From assembly GCA_040751775.1 (NCBI GenBank), contig JBFMGD010000008.1, forward strand, positions 18,113-82,112: a stretch of DNA of 64,000 nucleotides, written 5' to 3'. Below are positions 45,025-53,426 of the stretch, one piece after another. A model generated the notes under the pieces. That model was not told the DNA's origin and ran no database searches. It worked only from the letters and a program-made list of their open reading frames with translations. Within the stretch, counting starts at the first letter, position 1; each line of letters begins with the position of its first letter. The position numbers and the translations under genes are program-made. Origin of the DNA: JBFMGD01 sp040751775. Its GTDB lineage: Bacteria; Bacillota; Dethiobacteria; DTU022.

Positions 45025-45927
45025 ATGAAGCTTTTCAAAGTTACCGCGTTACTGCTTGCTGTTTTGTTGATGTCGCTGCTGTTTGTAGGGGGTTGTGGTG
45101 AACCTGAGCAAGCCGAAGAGTATACGGTGGTCATCGCCGGCAAAGGATGGGCTGAAAACATGACCCTGGCCTACATGGCTGCTCTGCTCATCGAAGCGAA
45201 CACGGACCTTAAAGTTGACACCACTAAGGTTAATATGGGCCCGACGGAAATGCTTCACCCCGCGCTGGTGGAAGGACAGATCGATCTTTACCCCGAGTAC
45301 ACCGGCACCGCCTGGATGGTTGTATTAAAGCAGGAAGTCATCCAGGATCGGGTGGAGATTTTTGAAAAGTCGCGTGATGCTTACCAGGAACAATTCGGCA
45401 TTACCTGCTTAGATCCCCTGGGCTTCCAAAACACCTTTGCCATCGCCATGCCTCGTGAAAAAGCGGAAGAACTGGGCATTACCACACTTTCCGAACTGGC
45501 GGCATTTCCCGATTTAACTTTTGTCGGCGATTCTACCACGTTTACCCGGCCTGACGTCTACCTGGGCCTGGCGGAAACCTACGGCTTAAATATGAACCAG
45601 GTGATTGTTGATACCGCCTTCTTCTATGAAGCGCTGGCCCAAGGCCAGGGTGATGTAACGACCTGCTTCTCAACTGACGGCCGCTTAAAGGAATATGGTT
45701 TTGTCGTTCTCGAAGACGACAAGAGCTTCTTCCCGCCGTACGATGCAATGTTCGTAGTACGTACTGAACTCCTGGAGCAATATCCAGAAATAGCCGAAGC
45801 CCTGGCCCCGCTCCTTGGGACCATCGACGGCGAGACAATGACCGAGTTGAACTACAAAGTTGAAGTAGAACAACAGGAGCCAGAGGATGTAGCCAGAGAG
45901 TTTTTGAAAGCGAGAGGGCTCATCTAG
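45025..45927 (+). CDS. Quaternary-amine-binding lipoprotein of the ABC importer (OpuCC-like)
   Basis: A 300-residue lipoprotein. The signal peptide ends in the lipobox FVGGC with the lipidated Cys at residue 24. The mature part matches the OpuAC/OpuCC fold: AGKGWAENMTLAYMAALL at the start, a TEMLHPALVEGQIDLYPEYTGTAW block in which the YPEYTGT core marks the family, and a C-terminal VAREFLKARGLI. Aromatic residues for cation-pi binding are present but cannot be assigned without a structure. GAGGAGG precedes the ATG. Confidence 0.88.
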   Translation: MKLFKVTALLLAVLLMSLLFVGGCGEPEQAEEYTVVIAGKGWAENMTLAYMAALLIEANTDLKVDTTKVNMGPTEMLHPALVEGQIDLYPEYTGTAWMVVLKQEVIQDRVEIFEKSRDAYQEQFGITCLDPLGFQNTFAIAMPREKAEELGITTLSELAAFPDLTFVGDSTTFTRPDVYLGLAETYGLNMNQVIVDTAFFYEALAQGQGDVTTCFSTDGRLKEYGFVVLEDDKSFFPPYDAMFVVRTELLEQYPEIAEALAPLLGTIDGETMTELNYKVEVEQQEPEDVAREFLKARGLI

Positions 45928-45943
45928 GCAACAGAGAGGCGGT

Positions 45944-47053
45944 ATGGGTATGACCCGTGAAATCAGTGTAGAACTGCAAAGTGTCAGCAAGCTATACGGC
46001 ACGGATAAGGTGGTCGATGAGGTCAGCCTGACCATTGAAAAGGGTGAAATCTTTGTCTTGATCGGCCCTTCCGGTTGTGGGAAAACCACCACTTTAAAGA
46101 TGATCAATCAGCTGATACCGCATACTTCCGGCCAAATACTGGTTAACGGGGTGGATGTGACGAAGCTCGACGCAGTCGAGCTTCGTCGCTCCATTGGCTA
46201 TGTTATCCAGTATATTGGTCTGCTGCCTCACCTTACCATCCAGGAGAATATTACCTTTGTGCTCCAGCTGAAAAAATGCTCCAAAAAGGAGCAGAAAGAA
46301 CGGGCCCACGAGTTGATTGAGACCGTGGGGCTTCCTGTTTCTTACCTGAAAAGGTACCCCCGGGAACTGAGCGGGGGGCAGCAGCAGCGGGTCGGTGTGG
46401 CCCGGGCCTTGGCCGCCAACCCGGAGATCCTGCTGATGGATGAGCCTTTTGGCGCGGTAGATCCCCTTACCCGGGAACAGTTGCAAAATGAACTGCTGAG
46501 GCTGCAGGAAACCATTCAGAAGACCATTGTTTTCGTAACCCACGATATGCAGGAAGCTTTTAAAGTGGGCAACCGTATCGGAATACTGCGGCAGGGCAAA
46601 CTGGTCTGCCTGGGAACGGCCATGGAGATCGTCAAGTCGGCAGACGAGTTTGTCCAGAACTTTATCGGTCAAGGCGCCCTTTTCGAGGTGTTGGATACTA
46701 TCCCCATATCCAGGGTTATGCAAAACAATGTCCCCTCCATATCGGAAAATGGAATTGTCAAGCGCGACGGTGATCAAATAAACGGATGGGAAAACGTGTT
46801 CGTGCTCGATGCTAAGGGCGCTTGCCTGGGACTCGTACCACTGGCAGAGTTGGGACCCGATGGGGCGGTATCGCCGGAGAAAATTCACCCGCTCCCCCCC
46901 GGTTACCCTCCCGGCATCTCAGTAAAACAAGCGGTGGAGAAGATGCTATGGGGCGGCCGGACATGGCTTCCGGTAGTTTCAGATGAAGGTCATTTCATGG
47001 GCATCGTCACGTTTCAATCCTGCGCCGGACTGCTGTTTCAGGAGAGGAGGTAG
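45944..47053 (+). CDS. ABC transporter ATP-binding protein with CBS-like C-terminus (OpuCA-like)
   Basis: A 369-residue ATPase. Walker A is GPSGCGKTT near residue 42, the signature LSGGQQQRVGVARALA, and Walker B ILLMDEPFGAVD. Residues 250-369 resemble CBS domains, which in OpuA/OpuC sense ionic strength or nucleotide; the second half is GRTWLPVVSDEGHFMGIVT. The gene lies 17 bases after the binding protein and three bases before the second permease. Confidence 0.9.
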   Translation: MGMTREISVELQSVSKLYGTDKVVDEVSLTIEKGEIFVLIGPSGCGKTTTLKMINQLIPHTSGQILVNGVDVTKLDAVELRRSIGYVIQYIGLLPHLTIQENITFVLQLKKCSKKEQKERAHELIETVGLPVSYLKRYPRELSGGQQQRVGVARALAANPEILLMDEPFGAVDPLTREQLQNELLRLQETIQKTIVFVTHDMQEAFKVGNRIGILRQGKLVCLGTAMEIVKSADEFVQNFIGQGALFEVLDTIPISRVMQNNVPSISENGIVKRDGDQINGWENVFVLDAKGACLGLVPLAELGPDGAVSPEKIHPLPPGYPPGISVKQAVEKMLWGGRTWLPVVSDEGHFMGIVTFQSCAGLLFQERR

Positions 47054-47056
47054 GGA

Positions 47057-47707
47057 ATGGCTTTATTTGCTGATGCCTGGGCCTATTTCACCCTCAAAAG
47101 AGAGTTCATGTTCCTGGTTCTTAAAGACCACGTTACACTGGTTCTCTGGGCAACCCTGTTTACTATCCTCATCGGCGTGCCCGTGGGCATCGTCATCGCC
47201 CGGACCAAACGATTAAAAGAGATCGTGCTCGGCTTTGTCGGCATTCTTTACACCATTCCCATCCTCGCCTTTTTCGGATTTCTTATTCCGATCATGGGCA
47301 TCGGAACCAGGCCGGCCCTGGTGGCCCTGATCATATACGGTCTTTTGCCGGTTATCCGCAACACATGCGTCGGGATTAACCAGGTCCATCCGATGACCAA
47401 GGAAGCAGCCCTGGGTATGGGGGCCAGCAGCCTGCAGCTGCTGTTCCGGGTAGAGATTCCGCTGGCCTTTCCGGTCATTTTTGCCGGAATCCGAACAGCC
47501 CTGGTGATGAATTTTTCCCTGGCTACCTATGCCGTTTTTATCGGGGCGGGGGGCATGGGTAGGATTATTATGCAGGGGATCCGCACCTATAACACCGGGA
47601 TGCTGCTGGCTGGAATATTACTGGTGGTCATTACCACGGTCTTATTGGACCGTTCCGTCGGCCGGGTAGACCATGGTATCCAAAAGCGTTTTAGCCTGGG
47701 AAAATAA
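47057..47707 (+). CDS. ABC transporter permease, quaternary-amine (OpuCD/OpuCB type)
   Basis: A 216-residue membrane protein with about six hydrophobic segments. The EAA-type coupling loop contains MTKEAALGMGASSLQLL. It is a paralogue of the permease at 44324; the two should form the heteromeric channel of one importer. AGGAGG lies before the ATG, three bases after the ATPase stop. Confidence 0.88.
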   Translation: MALFADAWAYFTLKREFMFLVLKDHVTLVLWATLFTILIGVPVGIVIARTKRLKEIVLGFVGILYTIPILAFFGFLIPIMGIGTRPALVALIIYGLLPVIRNTCVGINQVHPMTKEAALGMGASSLQLLFRVEIPLAFPVIFAGIRTALVMNFSLATYAVFIGAGGMGRIIMQGIRTYNTGMLLAGILLVVITTVLLDRSVGRVDHGIQKRFSLGK

Positions 47708-47723
47708 TTGAGGAGGCTCTACG

Positions 47724-48722
47724 GTGAGCGAATATGTCCTGCACTATGTCGATGCCCACGTGGGAGGGGAGTCTTTGCGCCTCATTCTGCGGGGCCCGCA
47801 GCTCAAGGGAAGCACATTGTTGGAAAAAAGGGACCATATGATTAAAAATTATGATTTTATCCGTACCGCCATTGTGCTGGAGCCCCGGGGACATGACGAC
47901 ATGTACGGGGCGGTGGCGGTTGACCCCTGTCACCCCGGCGCAGACCTGGGTATTATCTTTATTGACGGCGCGTTTTATAACAACATGTGCGGCCACGGCT
48001 CCATTGCCATCGCCACCATTGCCGTTGAACTAGGCCTGGTGCCGTCAAAAGAGCCGGTTACCGATGTGGTCTTGGAAACGGGAGCCGGCCTGGTAACCGT
48101 TCAGGTAGAGGTGAAAAATGGTAGTGCCGGGGAAGCCGCCTTAAAGGGTGTGCCTTCCTTCCTCTACCGTGCCGGCCAGTCCATTCAGCTGCCGGGGCAA
48201 ACCGTATCGGTGGATATCGGTTTCGGGGGCAACTTTTTCGTCATCGTCGAAATGGACCACCTGGGCCTTAAGCACTCTAAAGAAAATATCCCGGATTTTA
48301 TCCGCTACGGGCTGGCCATTCGGGAAGCAGTCAACCAAAATATTCCCGTCGCCCACCCTGAAAAACCGTACATTAACTCCGTTGAAGATATCCTCTTTGT
48401 TAAAGAACCGGACTTTCCCGGCGATACCCATAAAAGCCTGGTCGTCCTGGGGCATGCCATGGTGGACCGCTCCCCCTGTGGAACCGGGACCTGCGCCCGC
48501 ATGGCCATGCTTTATGCCGGGGGAAAGCTCGGAAAGGGAACCCCTTTTTATCACGAAAGTATCACCGGCGCACTCTTTGAAGGGATGGTATTGGGTGAGA
48601 CCGCAGTGGGAGATTTCCCGGCCGTACTCCCCCAAGTGAAAGGGCGGGCTTTTATTACCGGGATCGGAAATCTGTTGATTAACTCCGCCGACCCCCTCAA
48701 GTACGGCTTTTCGCTTCGCTAA
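47724..48722 (+). CDS. Proline racemase / 4-hydroxyproline 2-epimerase family protein
   Basis: A 332-residue cofactor-independent racemase. Both catalytic cysteines are present: Cys89 in NNMCGHGS and Cys252 in SPCGTGTCARMA. Retention of the second Cys argues for a racemase or 2-epimerase rather than a trans-3-hydroxyproline dehydratase, which has Thr there. The residues around the active site do not let me choose between proline and 4-hydroxyproline. In this operon it points to a proline-type betaine as substrate, acting before or after demethylation (inference). GTG start with GAGGAGG upstream. Confidence 0.85.
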   Translation: MSEYVLHYVDAHVGGESLRLILRGPQLKGSTLLEKRDHMIKNYDFIRTAIVLEPRGHDDMYGAVAVDPCHPGADLGIIFIDGAFYNNMCGHGSIAIATIAVELGLVPSKEPVTDVVLETGAGLVTVQVEVKNGSAGEAALKGVPSFLYRAGQSIQLPGQTVSVDIGFGGNFFVIVEMDHLGLKHSKENIPDFIRYGLAIREAVNQNIPVAHPEKPYINSVEDILFVKEPDFPGDTHKSLVVLGHAMVDRSPCGTGTCARMAMLYAGGKLGKGTPFYHESITGALFEGMVLGETAVGDFPAVLPQVKGRAFITGIGNLLINSADPLKYGFSLR

Positions 48723-48762
48723 ATTAAATTGATGTTTCGCTGAAAGAAGAGGCAGGGTTAAG

Positions 48763-50190
48763 ATGACAACTCGAAAGCTATCACCATTGAAGCTCTTAAT
48801 GGAAGGAGACCTGACGCGGATTCATGATGCGTCGGTTAAGGTTCTTGAAGAGACTGGGATGGTGTTTCAAAAACGGGAAGCTTTGGAGATATTTAAAAAA
48901 CACGGAGCCAAAGTTTCCGGTAATACAGTCTATATCCCCCGGAAAATGATTGAAAATGCATTGGCCCAGTGCCCCAGAACTGTGAAATGGCGGGCGAGGA
49001 ATGAAGAGAAATCCATCGAAGTGGGAAGAGGATTTCATGTTCAGGCGGGCGGAGGATCCGTCTATATCCAGGATGCTGACCATGGCCGCCGGAAGAGTAA
49101 GTTGGTGGATTTCACCAACATGCAAAAGCTTTACCAGTCCAGCGACGTCATCGATGTAGTTGGGTTCACCCCGGTGGACGCAAGCGACTTAAATCCGGAG
49201 TGCAAGCACCTGCATATGCAACACGCGATCCTGTTTAATACGGATAAGCCGATTCACGGACATGTATGTGGTGGGAAAAAAGCGGGCCAAATGTTGGATA
49301 TGGCCGAAATCGCCTTTGGCGAAGAGGGTTTGATGAAGAATCACCACGTGATGGGGCTTTCCATAAATACCATTTCCCCCTTAGGTTTCGGCGAAGAACA
49401 AATCGATACCCTGATGGAATATGTCAGCCGGAATCAGATTATTATTGCTGCTCCTTTGGCGATCGGCGGAGTAAGCGCGCCTTTGAGTCACGTGGGGATG
49501 ACGGTCCTGGTGAACGCGGAAATCCTGGCCATGATCGTTCTGGTGCAGTTGCTCAATCCGGGAAACCCGATCATTACTGGGCCTTCTTCATCATTTGCCG
49601 ACATGAAGACAGGCGCTTACTGCGCGGCTTCACCCGACGGGATGCTGCATCTCATCACCCATATTCAATTAAGCCGGGATCTTTACCGCCTTCCTACCCG
49701 CGTGCTCGGCGGTGCCTGTGATTCCAAGGCAGTTGACGCCCAGGCCGGATTCGAGACCATGCAGAACCTGATGCTGAGCATCTTTGCCGGTTCCGATATG
49801 ATTGCCCATGCCAGCGGGGTGTTGGATGGGCTCATGACCATATCCTACGAGAAGATGATTATTGACGAAGAACTGGTTCGCAGGGCAAGATATTTAATCA
49901 CGCGACCGGTGGAAGTATCAGACCGGGAGCTGTCAGTTGATGTAATCGGCGAAGTGAGTCCCGGAGGCAGCTATCTTTTGCATCACAGCGTCTACGAAAA
50001 ATGCCGGGATCTGTTCCAGCCGGGGGTATCAGGATGCTCCAATTTCGGGGAGCAGCAGGGCAGCAGTGATATCATGATGCAGGCCAACAAGACCTTCAAG
50101 GATCGGTTGGCGAAGGCGCCGGAAACGCTCCTTGATCCGGTGGTGGACCTGGAATTAAGGTCTTACATGGATCGCTTAATGAACAGTTAA
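48763..50190 (+). CDS. MttB-family methylamine:corrinoid methyltransferase homologue 2
   Basis: A 475-residue MttB homologue, again without an in-frame TAG. It shares with homologue 1 the opening (IHDASVKVLEETGMVF against a similar ILEVLERTGTKVY), a GGACDSKAVDAQAGFE block corresponding to AGCSDSKVLDMQAA, and the SPGGSYLLH end. The two differ clearly, so they may demethylate different intermediates (for example the dimethyl and monomethyl forms) or different betaines. It is the last gene of the operon and converges on the FAD oxidase gene with 11 bases between stops. Confidence 0.88.
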   Translation: MTTRKLSPLKLLMEGDLTRIHDASVKVLEETGMVFQKREALEIFKKHGAKVSGNTVYIPRKMIENALAQCPRTVKWRARNEEKSIEVGRGFHVQAGGGSVYIQDADHGRRKSKLVDFTNMQKLYQSSDVIDVVGFTPVDASDLNPECKHLHMQHAILFNTDKPIHGHVCGGKKAGQMLDMAEIAFGEEGLMKNHHVMGLSINTISPLGFGEEQIDTLMEYVSRNQIIIAAPLAIGGVSAPLSHVGMTVLVNAEILAMIVLVQLLNPGNPIITGPSSSFADMKTGAYCAASPDGMLHLITHIQLSRDLYRLPTRVLGGACDSKAVDAQAGFETMQNLMLSIFAGSDMIAHASGVLDGLMTISYEKMIIDEELVRRARYLITRPVEVSDRELSVDVIGEVSPGGSYLLHHSVYEKCRDLFQPGVSGCSNFGEQQGSSDIMMQANKTFKDRLAKAPETLLDPVVDLELRSYMDRLMNS

Positions 50191-50201
50191 CCAGCCGGAT
50201 T

Positions 50202-51635
50202 TTACAGCACATTCTCCGGATTCCAAATGCCAATGGAATCATAGGTGTCTTTTAGTTTTTGCAACTCCCTGATATACTCGCCGGGGGCCATCTTCAGGAA
50301 CATCGTTTTTTTCAATTTCCCTATGCCGTGCTGCGTTTCAATTTTCCCTTCTTTGCCTGCGAACTCTTCCGCCCATTGCTCCAGCAAATACCGGCCTTTT
50401 TCATATTGAAGATAATTTACGGGCAGCAGATTTACATGGAGACGATTTTCGCCGATGTGGCCGAAAATTGATGCTTTTAGCCCTGCCGCCGCCAGGTCCG
50501 TCTCGTATTTGGTAATCGCCGCCGGCAAGTCAATATTCTCCAGGCCTATGTACGATTCCAACTTGGTTAGGCGCGGCTCCTCCTGTCTTACTCTTTCCGT
50601 AAATAGATTGGCGCACTCGGCTGCCGCATGGCGAAAAGCTCTCAGCTTTTCAACCTCTGCCTCCCCGGCGACCGCCCAGGCCCGGTCCGGGTCGCTGTTT
50701 GACCTCAGGGCCAGGTCCATTAACATTTCAGCTATCTCTTCAACGGCCTCCTCCTGCCGGTTGTGAAATTCAAGGTAAATTGATGCGGTAACCGTCGAAT
50801 CGATCTCCGGGATATGTTTTAAACTTGTAAACCCTGCTTTTCTCTCCCGGATCAGCTCTAGGGTTGCTCCGTCGATATATTCCGCCGCGGCAAGGCCTGC
50901 GCTCTCCAGCTGCAAATCCGCTGCGACTAGGTAATCAGCAAAGGCAAACAGCGCTTCTTTCTCTTCAAAAAAAAAGGTGAAGCCCCATATTTCCTTGGGC
51001 TTCGGCTGCAGCTTTAAGGTAAGCTCCGTGAAGATGCCGAACAACCCCTCGCCGCCCAGGAACAGGTCCAGTAAATCTATATGGCCCCCAGGGAAAGGGA
51101 TCAGGGTCTTGCCCCGCTGTAGTTCCAGCACGGCCCCGCTGGAGAGGGCTATTTTAGCCCCTGCAACATACTCCCTGGCTTCCCCGTACCGGCGGGAGCA
51201 GGGTCCCCTGGCGTTGCACGAGGCGACGCCTCCCGCGGTCGCGGAACTTTCAGTGGGGTCGGGCGGCCAGCACAGCTCCTCTTCATATCTCAGCATTTTC
51301 AACTCTCGATTCAGTTCCCGCAGGGTAATGCCCGGTTCAACTTTAAGCAGGGTCTCCCCCCGGCCGGTGCTGATGAAGCGTTTGACCCGGTTCATTTTCG
51401 ACAGGTTGAGGATATGGCCTCCCGGTGGAACCGCCCCTCCGGCAATACCGGTTTTGCCACCCTGGATGGTAATGGGGACATTTTTCTCCCTCATCCGGGC
51501 TACAATTTCTGCGATCTCCGGCTCAGACTGGGGAAAAGATATGCTTGCGGCTGTTCCGGCCAGCTTTGATTCGTCGGTTAAATAGTCGCGGTATTTTTCT
51601 GCCAACGGGAAGATTAACGATCCCGCCATAAGCAT
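50202..51635 (-). CDS. FAD-binding oxidase of the GlcD/lactate dehydrogenase type
   Basis: A 477-residue flavoprotein. The FAD-binding PCMH domain (about 40-215) has VPITIQGGKTGIAGGAVP and the pyrophosphate region; the C-terminal FAD-oxidase cap (about 230-475) has EIDSTVTASIYLEFHN, FGHIGENRLHVNLLP and ETQHGIGKLK, all typical of glycolate and lactate oxidising subunits. The family oxidises 2-hydroxy acids. With EtfA and EtfB immediately upstream it should pass electrons to the flavoprotein. AAAGGAGGGGAG leads to ATG 51635; ATG 51629 is equally possible. Confidence 0.85.
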   Translation of the reverse strand: MLMAGSLIFPLAEKYRDYLTDESKLAGTAASISFPQSEPEIAEIVARMREKNVPITIQGGKTGIAGGAVPPGGHILNLSKMNRVKRFISTGRGETLLKVEPGITLRELNRELKMLRYEEELCWPPDPTESSATAGGVASCNARGPCSRRYGEAREYVAGAKIALSSGAVLELQRGKTLIPFPGGHIDLLDLFLGGEGLFGIFTELTLKLQPKPKEIWGFTFFFEEKEALFAFADYLVAADLQLESAGLAAAEYIDGATLELIRERKAGFTSLKHIPEIDSTVTASIYLEFHNRQEEAVEEIAEMLMDLALRSNSDPDRAWAVAGEAEVEKLRAFRHAAAECANLFTERVRQEEPRLTKLESYIGLENIDLPAAITKYETDLAAAGLKASIFGHIGENRLHVNLLPVNYLQYEKGRYLLEQWAEEFAGKEGKIETQHGIGKLKKTMFLKMAPGEYIRELQKLKDTYDSIGIWNPENVL

Positions 51636-51649
51636 CTCCCCTCCTTTAA

Positions 51650-52615
51650 TCAGCGCTTTTTATCCCGGATAAGCAGCTTTACCAACTCATCCAGGACCGG
51701 TTCATAATCATCAATAACAGCCACATCCGCAGCCTGCACCAGGGGGGCCCCTTCATCGGTATTGATGGCGATGATCCGTTCGCTTTGCTCGATGCCGGCA
51801 AAAAAAGCGGCGGCTCCTGATACACCGGCGGCGATACACAACCGGGGTTTGGTGATGGCACCGGATACCCCGACCAGCCGGTGCAGCGGAGTCCAGGCGC
51901 TCATGGCCACCGGCCGGCTTACTCCCAGCTCTGCACCGATTACCCCGGCGACCTCTTTGAGACGGCCGGCTTTTTCCTTGCTTTTTACGCCCCTGCCGGC
52001 CACCAGGATAAATTGAGCCTGCTCCAGGCCGCCGCCGGTTTCCGCTTCTGTAAATTGATAATCTTCGCCGCATCCCTCTTTTGCAAAGCCGGCCATATCC
52101 ACTTCCGATATCTCTTGAATGTTTTTTCTGGTGGAAGATTGAACAGCGGCTGAGCCTTTGGCAATGGAGAGGCAAAAAGGTTTTTTACGAAGCAGAAACT
52201 TGCCCTGCAGGTAATTGGCGTAAACCGCCTTGTAACAGATGAACTGATTTTCCACCAACTCCAGCTTATTGACAGCCACCAAGGAACTTCCCCCCATCCG
52301 GTAGGCGAACCGGACCGCCATTTCGCTGCCGAAAAAGTTGCCGGGGAATAGATATAAATCTGCAACCCGGTCCCGCTCCAGCGTTGTCAAGATCTCCAGG
52401 GCGCTTTCCGGGTAATGCCTTTTAACCTTGACCATCTTGAGAGAGGAGGTCGGCGAGTGGGCGATTAAATCTTGTTTCCGGCTATCGTTGCTGTAAAAAA
52501 TGATGCTGTTGCCCGCCGTAGGCCCCTCCGGGCAAGCGTCCAGGAAGCCCCGGACCTCTCCTGCCTGGGAGTGAAAGTCCCCTGAACAGCCGTTTAAAAC
52601 CGCCGTACATTTCAT
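51650..52615 (-). CDS. etfA: Electron transfer flavoprotein alpha subunit
   Basis: A 321-residue EtfA. The N-terminal half is divergent (SALEILTTLERDRVADLYLFPGN). The FAD domain has FILVAGRGVKSKEKAGRL, SRPVAMSAWTPLHRLVGVSG, and CIAAGVSGAAAFFAGI, then a DEGAPLVQAADV end, the standard EtfA signature. It accepts electrons from the flanking dehydrogenases. ATG 52615 overlaps the etfB stop as ATGA, which decides the start over the upstream alternatives. Confidence 0.88.
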   Translation of the reverse strand: MKCTAVLNGCSGDFHSQAGEVRGFLDACPEGPTAGNSIIFYSNDSRKQDLIAHSPTSSLKMVKVKRHYPESALEILTTLERDRVADLYLFPGNFFGSEMAVRFAYRMGGSSLVAVNKLELVENQFICYKAVYANYLQGKFLLRKKPFCLSIAKGSAAVQSSTRKNIQEISEVDMAGFAKEGCGEDYQFTEAETGGGLEQAQFILVAGRGVKSKEKAGRLKEVAGVIGAELGVSRPVAMSAWTPLHRLVGVSGAITKPRLCIAAGVSGAAAFFAGIEQSERIIAINTDEGAPLVQAADVAVIDDYEPVLDELVKLLIRDKKR

Positions 52616-53424
52616 AACTGCTCCAACCACTCTTTCAGATACGCATCGTAGAGGGCCCTGGCTTTTTCAGCCGGGGTGGCCCCCTGGACAATTACCCCTT
52701 CCCTGTTGCGGTCGATTAGCGCCAACCCCTGCAGTTCACAACCGGTATCGAAGCAATTAAAAATACCCTGGAGGCCAAACTGCTCCAGGTCCATAACCTC
52801 GATCTCTTTTTTTCCGCAGGCGTATTTTTCCTTGAGGGTCGGCACTCTCAGGTAAGCGTTCGGCACATTCCCCACGGCCAGGACGCAGGGGGTTCTGACT
52901 GTCTGTTGCACCAGGCCGCCGTCCACCATGGCTGTAACCTTGAGACGGCTTGCTTCGCCGGGCTCCACTCTGGTGACCTGGGTAATACACGGCCACTTGA
53001 GCATTTCGGCCGCCAGCAGGGGTGTCTTGGCGTTGTCGCCCACGCCGCTTTGCCGGCCCATGATCAGTAAATCCTGTTTGCCGTAAAGTTCCACGTAACG
53101 GCATATTACCGAGGCTACAGCCTCCGGTGAAAACCTGGCCTCAACACTGTTTTCAATTCTTACCGCCTTGGCAAATTGCAAGGCGTATAAAGTTTTTAAA
53201 TAGATATCCGCCTTCTCGTCGCCGATGGTTAGCGCCGTGAGGTTAACGCTCTGACCGGCGCTTTCGGAAAACCGCAAAGCCATTTCAAGAGCACTTTCAT
53301 CATAGGCATTGAGAATTGTTTTCGCATAGCCGGTCTCCACCCGTAAGAGACTGTCTATAAACCAGTCGCTTCCGGCGAGCTGATCCAGGTCGGGGACCAC
53401 TTTGAAACATACCAGTATATCCAT
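52612..53424 (-). CDS. etfB: Electron transfer flavoprotein beta subunit
   Basis: A 270-residue EtfB opening ILVCFKVVPDLDQL. It has NAYDESALEMALRF, a DLLIMGRQSGVGDNAKTPLLAAEML block and TRVEPGEASRLKVTAMVDGG, within which the D-x-T-G region is modified; the family fold is nevertheless clear. Together with EtfA it forms the FAD/AMP or bifurcating heterodimer. Whether it bifurcates cannot be judged from sequence alone here. It starts two bases after the upstream oxidase stop. Confidence 0.88.
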   Translation of the reverse strand: MDILVCFKVVPDLDQLAGSDWFIDSLLRVETGYAKTILNAYDESALEMALRFSESAGQSVNLTALTIGDEKADIYLKTLYALQFAKAVRIENSVEARFSPEAVASVICRYVELYGKQDLLIMGRQSGVGDNAKTPLLAAEMLKWPCITQVTRVEPGEASRLKVTAMVDGGLVQQTVRTPCVLAVGNVPNAYLRVPTLKEKYACGKKEIEVMDLEQFGLQGIFNCFDTGCELQGLALIDRNREGVIVQGATPAEKARALYDAYLKEWLEQL

Positions 53425-53426
53425 GA

